Below, one piece after another: positions 48,494 through 57,284 of a DNA stretch of 64,000 nt. The stretch is taken from contig NZ_JXQV01000009.1 in assembly GCF_000834635.1 (NCBI RefSeq), positions 248,001-312,000 on the forward strand. Reading direction: 5' to 3'. Position 1 is the stretch's first letter; each line of letters starts with the position of its first letter. The notes below the pieces were generated by a model that saw only the letters and a program-made list of their open reading frames with translations, was not told the origin of the DNA and did no database searches. The DNA comes from Agrobacterium tumefaciens. GTDB lineage: Bacteria > Pseudomonadota > Alphaproteobacteria > Rhizobiales > Rhizobiaceae. Position numbers and translations under genes: made by a program.

Positions 48494-48751
48494 TCACGCC
48501 GCTTTCGCGGCGGCGCATCCCTCAGCCTTCAGTATCCGCTTGGTCGAGGCCGGGTTGTTCACCAGCTTTTCCGCAGGGCGGATCGGACGCCGCACCAGCT
48601 CTCCCCCGCAATTGGGGCATTTGCCACTCAGGACCGATGTCGCACAGTCGCTGCAAAACGTGCATTCGAACGAGCACATCATCGCATCAAGACTATCGGG
48701 CGGCAAATCCTTGTCGCAGCATTCACAATTGGGGCGAAGCTCCAGGCTCAT
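48494..48751 (-). CDS. DUF1272 zinc-ribbon-like protein
   Basis: The 85-residue protein is rich in paired cysteines ([35 protein letters not shown]), the pattern of a small zinc-binding DUF1272 protein. It is encoded between ureA and ureB, 12 bp and 17 bp from each, in the same operon. A similar gene occurs inside rhizobial ure operons. Function unknown; a metal-handling role is possible. Confidence 0.9.
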   Translation of the reverse strand: MSLELRPNCECCDKDLPPDSLDAMMCSFECTFCSDCATSVLSGKCPNCGGELVRRPIRPAEKLVNNPASTKRILKAEGCAAAKAA

Positions 48752-48763
48752 GGCGTGGCTCCC

Positions 48764-49066
48764 TCAGCGTATGGGTTCATGGACGGTGACCAGCTTGGTA
48801 CCGTCAGGAAATGTCGCTTCTACCTGCACGTCATGGATCATCTCGGCAATGCCATCCATCACCTGGTCGCGGGTAATGACATGCGCACCGGCTTCCATCA
48901 GCTCGGAAACAGCGCGGCCATCTCGCGCGCCTTCCACGACGAAATCGGTAATCAACGCAATGGCTTCAGGATAATTAAGCTTGACGCCGCGCTCCAGACG
49001 CCGACGTGCAACCATGGCTGCCATGGAAATCAGAAGCTTGTCTTTTTCTCTGGGAGTGAGGTTCAT
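48764..49066 (-). CDS. ureA: Urease gamma subunit UreA
   Basis: The 100-residue protein begins [23 protein letters not shown] and has the UreA features [21 protein letters not shown] and [28 protein letters not shown]. Exactly the usual length of UreA. The start ATG 49066 is 77 bp after ureD, across an intergenic palindromic repeat. Confidence 0.97.
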   Translation of the reverse strand: MNLTPREKDKLLISMAAMVARRRLERGVKLNYPEAIALITDFVVEGARDGRAVSELMEAGAHVITRDQVMDGIAEMIHDVQVEATFPDGTKLVTVHEPIR

Positions 49067-49079
49067 TATCGTTCCGTTT

Positions 49080-49135
49080 CTAGAGCGCCATGCGCTTTCA
49101 AGAACGCATGGACGACGCTCGAACATGTGTTCAAT
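49080..49135. repeat. Intergenic inverted repeat between ureD and ureA
   Basis: CTAGAGCGCCATGCG ... CGCATGGACGACGCTC has inverted arms CCATGCG (49088-49094) and CGCATGG (49105-49111) with outer GAGCG/CGCTC. It resembles a second class of Rhizobiaceae intergenic palindrome (TAGAGCG...CGACGCTC). Confidence 0.65.
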
Positions 49136-49142
49136 TCATGCG

Positions 49143-49970
49143 TCAGAGATTCCAGACTTTCGGCACTGGCGCGCCGTTTCGCAAGAGCGAAATGATCGGA
49201 AACAGCATTTTTCTAAGGGAGAAACCATCAGATGCGGAAAGCCGCACGACGAGCTTTCCCTGCCATTCACTGGCACCGCCGGAAAACCCGGCAATAGCCC
49301 GGATTTTAGGCAAAAGTGCCTCCGCGAGAGGCCCGACGTAAAGGAGGGTTGCAAAGGCGACCTGCCCGCCAAGAACCGGGGCTGCTTGGGTCAATTCACC
49401 CACGCGTCCGTCCAGAAGAAGCTCTTCCGCATGAACCAGCTTGCCTCCGTGGCGAATGCGCCATCTGTCTCGGAACAGCCCCTCTGTCATCGCCTCGCCC
49501 ATGGCCTGACGACCGAGAAGAACGGCCTCCACGGCGATGAATTCAGCGGAAGCATCAAGGTCTGCTTCCAGCCTGCGGGTTAGCGAAGAATGATTAAAAA
49601 GAATGGTTTCCTGGGGCAGCCAATGAAGCTTGGCATCACGCCCAGCAGAAACGCGGGCCGTGACGGTGGTCGTGCCAGATGCAGCCTTGTAGACCTTTTC
49701 GCATGCCTGCGTTGTTACGACGAGTGATGTGCCTGCGCCTGCCACCGCTTGCCACTCTATTTCATCTCCCCCGGTCAATCCGCCGGAAGAGTTGATCAGA
49801 ATGGCTTCCATTTCATTGGAGAATGTATCGGGCAGCCGGATCTTGGCGCAGCCTTCCTGAAACAATTCGTCCAGACGGCTGCGCCCATTGAGCGCCTTTG
49901 TTACAATGCGCCCTCTACCTCGGGCGCGCTGCTGGCGGGGTTGAGGGGTGATTTGCTCGTCTGGCTGCAC
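49143..49970 (-). CDS. ureD: Urease accessory protein UreD
   Basis: From GTG 49970 (MQPDEQITPQPRQQRARGRG), which has GGAGA five bases upstream, the protein is 275 residues. UreD hallmarks are LFQEGCAKIRLP, INSSGGLTGGDEIEW, TTQACEKVYKA, HWLPQETILFNHSSLTRRLEADL and ASEWQGKLVVRL. It scaffolds nickel loading with UreF and UreG. Its start lies inside the 3' end of the depolymerase-like gene, a 70-bp overlap in another frame; a longer ORF start upstream is less likely. Confidence 0.92.
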   Translation of the reverse strand: MQPDEQITPQPRQQRARGRGRIVTKALNGRSRLDELFQEGCAKIRLPDTFSNEMEAILINSSGGLTGGDEIEWQAVAGAGTSLVVTTQACEKVYKAASGTTTVTARVSAGRDAKLHWLPQETILFNHSSLTRRLEADLDASAEFIAVEAVLLGRQAMGEAMTEGLFRDRWRIRHGGKLVHAEELLLDGRVGELTQAAPVLGGQVAFATLLYVGPLAEALLPKIRAIAGFSGGASEWQGKLVVRLSASDGFSLRKMLFPIISLLRNGAPVPKVWNL

Positions 49971-51112
49971 GTCGTCTCCGAAGCTTTTGCGGATGCAGAA
50001 GCGGGAACCGCTTTTACCGAGCAATCCGTCTTCGCAGTTGCGTCGACAACCATCTGCCCTTCCGTGTTCTGGAAGAAGTCCCACATTCTTTCGGCCGCAT
50101 CAACCTGCCGCACGATTTCCGTTGGCATTTTCCGGTCGACAGCCTGCTGCACCTTACCCGCTGGCTCAGTGGAAGGCTTGCGGATAATGGCGGCAGCGGA
50201 TGCGACCATCTCTGCCTTCATTGTTGCACGCGGCCAGGCGTGGTCCCAGGCATCAATGACATAGGAATGGATGCGCGCACCGCTCTTGCATACGTCATAG
50301 GAATTCAGGGTGAAGCTGTCTGTGGACTTGCTTTTGACAGCGCCCTTGCAGCCATCCATGTCCGCCCAGCGCTTCAATGCGACCTCACCGCTATACTGCC
50401 AATAGGGCTTGCCACCGCCCTGATAAGGGTTGGCAGGGTCTTTGAGGCCAGCAAACGCAATGATCGACAATGGCTTCGCAGGCGTGCAGCTTGATGCATC
50501 CGGCGACCATCTGCCCCTGTCTTCCATCGGATATCCGGCGCGAAGCGAAGCGACAAAGCCGGCGGCAGCAAAATCGCTGCTGCCGCTGCAAAGATATTGC
50601 GACAGCATGCGACCACCACCGGAATAACCCGAACCGTAAAAACGGGCCTCATCCACACACAACTTGGATTTGATCATGGTGACAGCATCACGAATGAAAC
50701 CGGGCTCATTCAAGCCGCCCTCACGCTTGGTCACACCGGGAACATTCCATGCGTTGGTACCGGGCAGTTCCCCGCCAAGGCTGCCCTGCAGCGCGACGAC
50801 AATGATGCCTTCGCGCTCGCCGACTTTGTCCCAACCGCTGCGGTCAAGCTGTCCGTTTGGATTGCTGTTGCTGCCGTGAAAATCAAACACCACAGGCATT
50901 TTCTTGCGACCATCATAAGAGGATGGAACGAAATAGACACCAACGCGTTTAGAGCCATCGGACATCAGCGAAAAAGCATGACGTCCAGCTTGTGCGGTCT
51001 CCCCGCACGTCGATGCAAATGCAGCCGAACCCGTAGCAACGAGGACGGCAAAGCCTGTGAGCGCAGGTCGGGCGAACCGGAGCATCCGGCCAGCAGCAGT
51101 CGTAAAATTCAT
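49901..51112 (-). CDS. Secreted LpqC/PHB-depolymerase-like esterase
   Basis: The 403-residue precursor (ATG 51112, AAAGG upstream) has a signal peptide (LTGFAVLVATGSAAFAS) and an LpqC/poly(3-hydroxybutyrate) depolymerase-like alpha/beta hydrolase fold: PVVFDFHGSNSNPNG (oxyanion), GSGYSGGGRM (nucleophile Ser) and DAWDHAWP (His). A Ser/Ala-rich tail of about 70 residues follows. It lies between urtE and ureD; possible substrates are secreted esters or feruloyl-type polymers, and no link to urea is evident. Its 3' end overlaps ureD by 70 bp. Confidence 0.82.
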   Translation of the reverse strand: MNFTTAAGRMLRFARPALTGFAVLVATGSAAFASTCGETAQAGRHAFSLMSDGSKRVGVYFVPSSYDGRKKMPVVFDFHGSNSNPNGQLDRSGWDKVGEREGIIVVALQGSLGGELPGTNAWNVPGVTKREGGLNEPGFIRDAVTMIKSKLCVDEARFYGSGYSGGGRMLSQYLCSGSSDFAAAGFVASLRAGYPMEDRGRWSPDASSCTPAKPLSIIAFAGLKDPANPYQGGGKPYWQYSGEVALKRWADMDGCKGAVKSKSTDSFTLNSYDVCKSGARIHSYVIDAWDHAWPRATMKAEMVASAAAIIRKPSTEPAGKVQQAVDRKMPTEIVRQVDAAERMWDFFQNTEGQMVVDATAKTDCSVKAVPASASAKASETTCSQTSKSPLNPASSAPEVEGAL

Positions 51113-51280
51113 CGGCACGCCTTTATTGGCACAGTTCCCCCGGCAGTATGCCGGAAAATACGTGGAATGTAAGGGATCGACGGGGGCGGCACGCAAATGG
51201 CCTCGCCATTGTGTCTTGCATGCAGCAGTTTCGATGCCAATAACACACGCGCTTATTTAATGAAAAGCTAAAATTACGCA

Positions 51281-51310
51281 TGAATGCTATGCGCAGGCGC
51301 ATAGCATTCA
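51281..51310 (-). terminator. Terminator of the urt operon
   Basis: TGAATGCTATGCGC, loop AG, GCGCATAGCATTCA is an almost perfect 14-bp dyad. On the minus strand it is followed by TAATTTTAGCTTTT, and it lies 46 bp after the urtE stop, so it likely separates urtABCDE from the depolymerase-ureDABC transcript. Confidence 0.8.
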
Positions 51311-51355
51311 ATTTATTTTACGACGTACGCCCGTTGCGTGAGCGGAGAACCAGCG

Positions 51356-52051
51356 TCATACCGTCAGGTGGCGACGGGCTTCTACCGTATCCAGCGTCTC
51401 GGCTTTGCCCTCGTGAACGATCTCTCCGCGATCCATAATATAGACGTAATCAGCCAACTCGCGGCAGAAATCCAGATACTGCTCCACCAGCAAAATGGCC
51501 ATACCGGTTGAATCTCGCAGATATTTGATGGCTCTGCCAATATCCTTGATGATGGATGGCTGAATGCCCTCAGTCGGTTCATCCAGCACCAGAATTTTAG
51601 GACGCGTCACCAGCGCACGACCAATGGCCAGTTGCTGCTGCTGCCCGCCGGAGAGATCGCCGCCACGCCGTGACAGCATGGATTGCAGCACCGGAAACAG
51701 GCTGAAAATATCGTCTGGAATAAACCGATCCTTGCGCGGCAGCGGCGCGTAACCGGATTGCAGATTTTCCTGCACAGTCAGCAGCGGGAATATTTCACGG
51801 CCCTGCGGTACATAACCCACACCACGCTTGGCGCGCTGATAGGGCGCGAGACCATTGAGGCTTTCACCTGCGAATGTGATGTTGCCGCCGCTTAAAGCGT
51901 GCTGACCCGTGATCGCGCGCAACAGCGAGCTTTTGCCCACACCATTGCGACCCAGCACGCAGGTAATCTTGCCCATTTCCGCATTCAGCGAAATGCCCCG
52001 CAGAGCCTGTGCCGCGCCATAGTGAAGATTGATCTTATCGACGCTTAGCAT
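51356..52051 (-). CDS. urtE: Urea ABC transporter ATP-binding protein UrtE
   Basis: The 231-residue ATPase of the LivF type has GRNGVGKSSLLRAI, LSGGQQQQLAIGRALV and ILVLDEPTEGIQPSII. ATG 52051 has GGGAG nine bases upstream (a TTG at 52054 is also open). It is the fifth gene of the urea uptake operon. Confidence 0.95.
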   Translation of the reverse strand: MLSVDKINLHYGAAQALRGISLNAEMGKITCVLGRNGVGKSSLLRAITGQHALSGGNITFAGESLNGLAPYQRAKRGVGYVPQGREIFPLLTVQENLQSGYAPLPRKDRFIPDDIFSLFPVLQSMLSRRGGDLSGGQQQQLAIGRALVTRPKILVLDEPTEGIQPSIIKDIGRAIKYLRDSTGMAILLVEQYLDFCRELADYVYIMDRGEIVHEGKAETLDTVEARRHLTV

Positions 52052-52096
52052 CAATTCGCTCCCATTTCAGTTTTTGGTGCCACCGGCTGCCCTGCA

Positions 52097-52858
52097 TCAT
52101 CGCCCTAGGTAATTCTCGATCACCTTCGGATCGCTCGACACGAAATCGATTGACCCTTCGGCGAGCACCGAGCCTTCAGCCAGACACGTCACCTTGACGC
52201 CAAGTTCACGGATGAAACCCATGTCGTGTTCGACGACAACGACAGACCGGGTCTTGGCGATTTCCTTCAGCAGAACAGCGGTCTCGGCCGTCTCAGCATC
52301 GGTCATGCCCGCAACAGGCTCGTCCACCAAAAGCAGTTTCGGCTCCTGAGCGAGCAGCATGCCGATCTCCAGCCATTGCTTTTGCCCATGCGAAAGGTTG
52401 GCGGCTAGATCGTTGCGACGATGGCCGAGGCGAACCGTGGCGAGGATCTCCTCGATGCGGACCTTGTCGTCTTTCGTGAGTGTGTAGAACAGCGTCGCGA
52501 ACACGCCGCGCTTGCGGTTCAGCGCCAGTTCCAGATTGTCCCACACCGTATGGCTCTCAAACACCGTCGGCTTCTGGAATTTGCGGCCAATGCCCAATTG
52601 GGCAATATCGGCCTCGTCCTTTTTCGTCAGGTCGATGCTGTCTTCAAACAGCACCGTGCCGCTATTGGGTCGCGTCTTGCCGGTGATGATGTCCATCATC
52701 GTGGTCTTGCCAGCGCCGTTAGGGCCAATAATGGCGCGCAACTCGCCCGGCTCCACCACAAACGACAGCGAGTTCAGCGCCTTGAAACCATCGAATGAAA
52801 CAGACACGCCATCCAGATAGAGCAGGCTTTTTGTTCTCTTTTCAGAAATCGTGTTCAT
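52097..52858 (-). CDS. urtD: Urea ABC transporter ATP-binding protein UrtD
   Basis: The 253-residue LivG-type ATPase has GPNGAGKTTMMDIITG, LSHGQKQWLEIGMLLA and LLLVDEPVAGMTDAE. The signature LSHGQKQWLEI is characteristic of UrtD. It acts with UrtE at the cytoplasmic face of UrtBC. Confidence 0.95.
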   Translation of the reverse strand: MNTISEKRTKSLLYLDGVSVSFDGFKALNSLSFVVEPGELRAIIGPNGAGKTTMMDIITGKTRPNSGTVLFEDSIDLTKKDEADIAQLGIGRKFQKPTVFESHTVWDNLELALNRKRGVFATLFYTLTKDDKVRIEEILATVRLGHRRNDLAANLSHGQKQWLEIGMLLAQEPKLLLVDEPVAGMTDAETAETAVLLKEIAKTRSVVVVEHDMGFIRELGVKVTCLAEGSVLAEGSIDFVSSDPKVIENYLGR

Positions 52859-52863
52859 GGTGC

Positions 52864-54024
52864 CTACTCCGCAGCCTGTTGCATCGCTTGTGCCGCGTCA
52901 TCGGCATTCCTCGACGCCACCTGCTGCTTTTCACGACGACCCGCCAGATAATGCTGCACGCTGCCGACGATGCCTCTGGGGAAAAACAGGGTGACGGCAA
53001 TAAAGAGCCCGCCCAGCGCAAACAACCAGAATTCAGGAAACGCGCCGGTGAAGTAGCTTTTGCCGCCATTAACCATGATCGCACCAATAATCGGGCCGAT
53101 CAGCGTGCCGCGACCACCCACTGCCGTCCAGACCACGACTTCGATGGAGTTGGCAGGCGAAAACTCGCCCGGATTGATGATGCCCACCTGCGGCACAAAC
53201 AATGCACCGGCAATGCCTGCCATCATGGCGGAAACGACGAAGGTAAACAGCTTGATGTTTTCCACGCGAAAACCGAGGAACCGGACACGGCTTTCGGAAT
53301 CGCGCACACCCACCAGAACCTTGCCGAATTTGGAGTTGACGATGCCGGATGCAATCAGCAGGCACAGCGCCAGCATGATGGCCGTCATGGCAAACAGCAC
53401 CGCACGCGTGCCATCGGACTGGACAGAAAATCCGAGGATGTCCTTGAAGTCCGTCAGGCCGTTATTGCCGCCAAAGCCCATATCGTTGCGGAAAAAAGCC
53501 AGCAGCAACGCATATGTCATGGCCTGGGTGATGATGGACAGATAGACACCATTGACGCGGGAGCGGAAGGCAAGCCATCCGAACACGAAGGCCAGCACAC
53601 CGGGCGCAACCAGCACCATCAGCATGGCAAACCAGAACATGTCGAAGCCATGCCAGAACCATGGCAGCTCTTTCCAGTTCAGAAACACCATGAAATCCGG
53701 CAGTACAGGATGACCATAGGTGCCCCGCGTGCCAATCTGCCGCATCAGATACATGCCCATGGCATAACCGCCGAGCGCAAAGAATGCGGCGTGGCCAAGC
53801 GAGAGAATGCCGCAATAACCCCAGACAAGATCAAGCGCCAGCGCCAGAATGGCATAGGACAGATACTTGCCCAGCATCGACATGATGTAGGTCGGAATGC
53901 GGAAGGCACTGTCTGCTGGCAAAAGCAGGTTGGATGCGGGAACGAGGAGCGCAATGGCCAGAATGATGCCGATGGCAATCGAGATACGGCGGTCGAGTGC
54001 GCGAAGGAGGAAGCCGGTAATCAT
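52864..54024 (-). CDS. urtC: Urea ABC transporter permease UrtC
   Basis: The 386-residue permease has about ten transmembrane segments and the LivM/UrtC motifs LALDLVWGYCGILSLGHAAFFALGGYAMGMYLM and VWTAVGGRGTLIGPIIGA. Its ATG 54024 overlaps the urtB stop in ATGA. It is a subunit of the high-affinity urea importer. Confidence 0.95.
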   Translation of the reverse strand: MITGFLLRALDRRISIAIGIILAIALLVPASNLLLPADSAFRIPTYIMSMLGKYLSYAILALALDLVWGYCGILSLGHAAFFALGGYAMGMYLMRQIGTRGTYGHPVLPDFMVFLNWKELPWFWHGFDMFWFAMLMVLVAPGVLAFVFGWLAFRSRVNGVYLSIITQAMTYALLLAFFRNDMGFGGNNGLTDFKDILGFSVQSDGTRAVLFAMTAIMLALCLLIASGIVNSKFGKVLVGVRDSESRVRFLGFRVENIKLFTFVVSAMMAGIAGALFVPQVGIINPGEFSPANSIEVVVWTAVGGRGTLIGPIIGAIMVNGGKSYFTGAFPEFWLFALGGLFIAVTLFFPRGIVGSVQHYLAGRREKQQVASRNADDAAQAMQQAAE

Positions 54025-55637
54025 GCTTCAATCGCCCTTCCCTTGAGTGCGAAGAGACCACGCGGCCGCTTCTGGATGAACAGGATGATGAGGACGAGGA
54101 CGAGAATTTTTCCCAGCACCGCACCGACGGTTGGCTCGAGAAACTTGTTGAGGACACCAAGCGTCAACGCGCCGACAAAGGTTCCCCAGAGATTGCCGAC
54201 ACCGCCAAAAACCACCACCATGAAACTATCGATGATGTAGGACTGGCCAAGGTTGGGCGATACGTTATCGATCTGCGAGAGCGCCACACCCGCCAGCCCG
54301 GCAACGCCGGAACCCAGCGCGAAGGTAAAAGCATCCACCCAGGGCGTGCGAATACCCATTGACGATGCCATGCGCCGGTTCTGCGTCACGGCCCGCATTT
54401 GCAGACCGAAGGCCGAACGCTTCAGCAAAAGCAGAAGGGCAAAGAAAACCGAGAGCGAGAAACAGACGATCCAGACGCGGTTCCAGGTGAAGTTGAGATA
54501 GCCAACGCTAAATGAACCGGACATCCAGCTGGGGTTGCCCACTTCCCGGTTCGTTGGGCCGAAAATGGAGCGAACACCTTGCTGCAACATCAGCGAAATG
54601 CCCCATGTGGCCAGAAGGGTTTCCAGCGGACGACCATAGAGAAAGCGAATGACGCCGCGCTCCATCACCAGACCGACAGCACCTGTGACCAGAAATGCCA
54701 CGGGCAGCGCAATGGCCAGCGACCAATCGAACAGGCCGGGATAATGGCTGCGGATCACCTCCTGCACCATGAAGGTGGAATAGGCACCGATCATAACCAT
54801 TTCGCCATGGGCCATGTTGATGATACCCATCACGCCGAAGGTAATGGCAAGGCCAATCGCCGCCAAGAGCAGCACTGAACCGAGAGACAGGCCGTACCAG
54901 ATATTCTGGCCCGCATCCCAGAGTGCAAGCGTACTCTCGATATAACTAATTGCCGCGTCGACATCCGGTTTCAGGCTGGCATCAGTGACAGGGGCAGCAG
55001 CCATCAGAATGCTCACCCCACCACGCCCACCAAGGCTTTTGATGGTGTCAATAGCAGCGCGCTTTTCATCAACGGATCGATCTGAGGCCAGCACGGAAAC
55101 GGCCCGCGCTTCTTCCATCCGTGTGCGCACTTGGGCGTCGGTTTCCTTGGCAATTGCCGCCTCCAGCAATTGCAGGTTCTCGGCGCTCGGCGCTTTCAAG
55201 ACGGCGTCTGCAGCAGCGAGGCGAACGGATTTATCGGGGCTGAGCAACGTTAGGCCACCCAGAGCGGCGCGGATGACACGGCGAAGATTGTTGTTGACGC
55301 GAATCTTGGTCACGGCGGCTTTCGGAGCCTCGCCCGCGCTCTCTCCTGTCAATGGATCGACGAGCGTGAAATTGGCACCGGCTGCCTTTGTCATGAAAAC
55401 GCGGTTGTCGGATTTGCGGACATAAAGATCGCCTTCCGCAAAGGCTTCGAGCGCCGGCACCACACGCGGATCGCCGGACGCTGCAATCTGCCCCGTCAAT
55501 GTCTCGGCCTGCTTGAAGTCCGCCGTGCCAAGGGCATCGATCAGTGCTTTGGAATCGCTTTGTTGTGCGAAGGATGGAGCCGCGATGCCGAGCGCCAGCC
55601 ACAGAAACATGGCTTGAAGAAGTATTCGGATCGTCAT
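54021..55637 (-). CDS. urtB: Urea ABC transporter permease UrtB
   Basis: The 538-residue protein has a signal sequence (MTIRILLQAMFLWLALGIAAPSFA), a periplasmic N-terminal extension of about 220 residues with HEAT-like helices (KSVRLAAADAVLKAPSAENLQLLEAAIAKE...), and a LivH-like membrane domain with AIGLAITFGVMGIINMAHGEMVMIGAYS. The extension is usual for UrtB. It pairs with UrtC. Confidence 0.95.
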   Translation of the reverse strand: MTIRILLQAMFLWLALGIAAPSFAQQSDSKALIDALGTADFKQAETLTGQIAASGDPRVVPALEAFAEGDLYVRKSDNRVFMTKAAGANFTLVDPLTGESAGEAPKAAVTKIRVNNNLRRVIRAALGGLTLLSPDKSVRLAAADAVLKAPSAENLQLLEAAIAKETDAQVRTRMEEARAVSVLASDRSVDEKRAAIDTIKSLGGRGGVSILMAAAPVTDASLKPDVDAAISYIESTLALWDAGQNIWYGLSLGSVLLLAAIGLAITFGVMGIINMAHGEMVMIGAYSTFMVQEVIRSHYPGLFDWSLAIALPVAFLVTGAVGLVMERGVIRFLYGRPLETLLATWGISLMLQQGVRSIFGPTNREVGNPSWMSGSFSVGYLNFTWNRVWIVCFSLSVFFALLLLLKRSAFGLQMRAVTQNRRMASSMGIRTPWVDAFTFALGSGVAGLAGVALSQIDNVSPNLGQSYIIDSFMVVVFGGVGNLWGTFVGALTLGVLNKFLEPTVGAVLGKILVLVLIILFIQKRPRGLFALKGRAIEA

Positions 55638-55718
55638 GTCAGTTCCCCAATATACGAGACGGCGATGCGTCAGTGCGTATGGTTACGCTAGAGTGGACAG
55701 CCCCTCTGTCCTCTCTGT

Positions 55719-55829
55719 CGTCATCCTCGGGCTTGACCCGAGGATCTGCTGCCGCTGCGGCGCGTTCCATCGTCTCCGAGAGAACGCGGTTGCCGTTGGT
55801 AGATCCTCGGGTCAAGCCCGAGGATGACG
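55719..55829. repeat. RIME-like intergenic mosaic element
   Basis: A 28-bp inverted repeat at each end (CGTCATCCTCGGGCTTGACC... at 55719-55746 and its exact complement at 55802-55829) flanks about 55 bp of spacer. Each arm also contains its own CCTCGGG/CCCGAGG dyad. The structure matches RIME-type elements described in Rhizobium and Agrobacterium intergenic regions. It lies between urtA and urtB. Confidence 0.82.
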
Positions 55830-55862
55830 GTGAGTGAGGAGGTAATGTCGGTCGATATGGTG

Positions 55863-55889
55863 GACCCCTCCCCGTTACGGAGAGGGGTC
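55863..55889 (-). other. Stem-loop after urtA
   Basis: GACCCCTC ... GAGGGGTC is an 8-bp stem with an 11-base loop (TCCGTAACGGG on the minus strand), 12 bp past the urtA stop. It may reduce read-through or stabilise the urtA message, giving more binding protein than permease. Confidence 0.65.
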
Positions 55890-55900
55890 GGTGGCCAAGG

Positions 55901-57190
55901 TTACATGCCCTTGCCGCCGCATTTGCCCGCGGTCACGTTGAAGTTGCCGCACTCCATCGGCTTGCGCCAATCGGAGATCAGGTCCTTGCTATCTGGCAGG
56001 TAATCCGACCACTCATCGCCCACGACCTGCGCGGTCTGCTGCACGATTTCGAACTGGCCATCCGACTGGATTTCGCCAATCAGAACCGGCTTGGTGATGT
56101 GGTGGTTCGGCATGACGGTTGCGTATCCGCCAGAGAGGTTTGGCACGGAGACGCCGATAATGCTGTCGAGAACCTTGTCGGTTTCAGTCGTTCCAGCGGC
56201 TTCTACTGCCTTGACCCATGCGTTGAAGCCAATATAGGCGGCTTCCATCGGGTCATTGGTCACGCGCTTGTCGTTCTTGGTGAAGGCATGCCATTCCTTG
56301 ATAAACTCTGCATTCGCAGGCGCATCGACGGACTGGAAGTAGTTCCATGCGGCAAGGTGGCCAACCAGCGGGCCTGTATCGAGACCAGCCAGCTCTTCTT
56401 CACCCACAGAGAAGGCAACGACGGGGATATCTTCGGCCTTCACGCCCTGGTTTGCCAGCTCCTTGTAAAACGGCACGTTGGCATCACCATTGATGGTGGA
56501 AACAACGGCTGTCTTCTTACCGGCAGAACCGAATTTCTTGATGTCGGACACGATGGTCTGCCAGTCGGAATGGCCGAATGGCGTGTAGTTGATCATGATG
56601 TCCTCTTCCTTGACGCCTTTCGACATCAGGTAGGCTTTCAGGATCTTGTTGGTTGTCTGCGGGTAGACATAGTCGGTGCCAGCCAGAACCCAGCGCTCGA
56701 CACCTTCGGTGCTGGCCAGGTAATCAACAGCGGGAATGGCCTGCTGGTTGGGGGCTGCACCGGTGTAGAAGATGTTGCGTGAGGATTCTTCGCCTTCATA
56801 CTGAACGGGATAGAAGAGGATGGAATTCAGCTCTTCAAAGACAGGTAGGACAGACTTGCGGGAAGACGAGGTCCAGCAACCGAAAACAGCCGCGACCTTA
56901 TCCTGCGAAATCAGCTGACGAGCCTTTTCCGCAAAGAGCGGCCAGTCGGAGGCCGGATCGACAACAACGGCTTCTAGCTTCTTGCCAAGGACGCCGCCCT
57001 TCTTGTTCTGCTCCTCAATCAGCATCAACATGGCGTCTTTCAGAGTGGTCTCGGAAATAGCCATGGTACCGGACAAGGAATGCAGAACACCGACCTTGAT
57101 CGTGTCGTCAGCGGCAAACGCACCGTGGAAGGCGGTGGTGGACATGATGGCGCCGAGCAAAGCGCCAGAAAGCATTTTCTTGAAAGTCAT
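55901..57190 (-). CDS. urtA: Urea-binding periplasmic protein UrtA
   Basis: The 429-residue precursor has a signal peptide (MTFKKMLSGALLGAIMSTTAFHGAFAA). The mature protein has the UrtA signature DTIKVGVLHSLSGTMAISETTLKDAMLMLIEEQNKKGGVLG, the segment AAVFGCWTSSSRKSVLPVFEE and the urea-transporter-specific VFYPVQYEGEES-like run (ILFYPVQYEGEESSRN). It is the first gene of urtABCDE and binds urea or short amides. Its leader can fold into a structure that covers the ribosome-binding site. Confidence 0.96.
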   Translation of the reverse strand: MTFKKMLSGALLGAIMSTTAFHGAFAADDTIKVGVLHSLSGTMAISETTLKDAMLMLIEEQNKKGGVLGKKLEAVVVDPASDWPLFAEKARQLISQDKVAAVFGCWTSSSRKSVLPVFEELNSILFYPVQYEGEESSRNIFYTGAAPNQQAIPAVDYLASTEGVERWVLAGTDYVYPQTTNKILKAYLMSKGVKEEDIMINYTPFGHSDWQTIVSDIKKFGSAGKKTAVVSTINGDANVPFYKELANQGVKAEDIPVVAFSVGEEELAGLDTGPLVGHLAAWNYFQSVDAPANAEFIKEWHAFTKNDKRVTNDPMEAAYIGFNAWVKAVEAAGTTETDKVLDSIIGVSVPNLSGGYATVMPNHHITKPVLIGEIQSDGQFEIVQQTAQVVGDEWSDYLPDSKDLISDWRKPMECGNFNVTAGKCGGKGM

Positions 57191-57198
57191 CGGAAGGA

Positions 57199-57255
57199 CC
57201 CCTCTCCTGTTCAGCCTCTATGGGCTCAGCGGTTATGTTACCGCTGCTGGAGGGG
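57199..57255 (-). promoter_or_regulatory. Structured urtA leader over the ribosome-binding site
   Basis: On the minus strand CCCCTCC (57249-57255) can pair with GGAGAGGGG (57199-57207), which is also the ribosome-binding site, 8 bases before the urtA ATG. Between them lie two smaller hairpins, CAGCGGT/ACCGCTG with a 6-base loop and AGCC/GGCT. Together they would form a three-way junction sequestering the Shine-Dalgarno. No known riboswitch class is recognised. Confidence 0.45.
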
Positions 57256-57284
57256 ACTATCGGTCTCGCATTCGCAAAACCGTA

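Noticed and set aside
52795-54240. 481-codon plus-strand ORF opposite urtC and urtB
   Set aside because: Rich in His, Gln and Arg as expected from the antisense of membrane-protein genes; the minus-strand permeases are certain.
57227-57284. Possible sigma-54 promoter for urtA on the minus strand
   Set aside because: GG-N10-GC spacings exist, but the flanking bases (CGGTTTTG, GCGGTAAC) do not match the TGGCACG consensus as the glnII and pyrimidine sites do.
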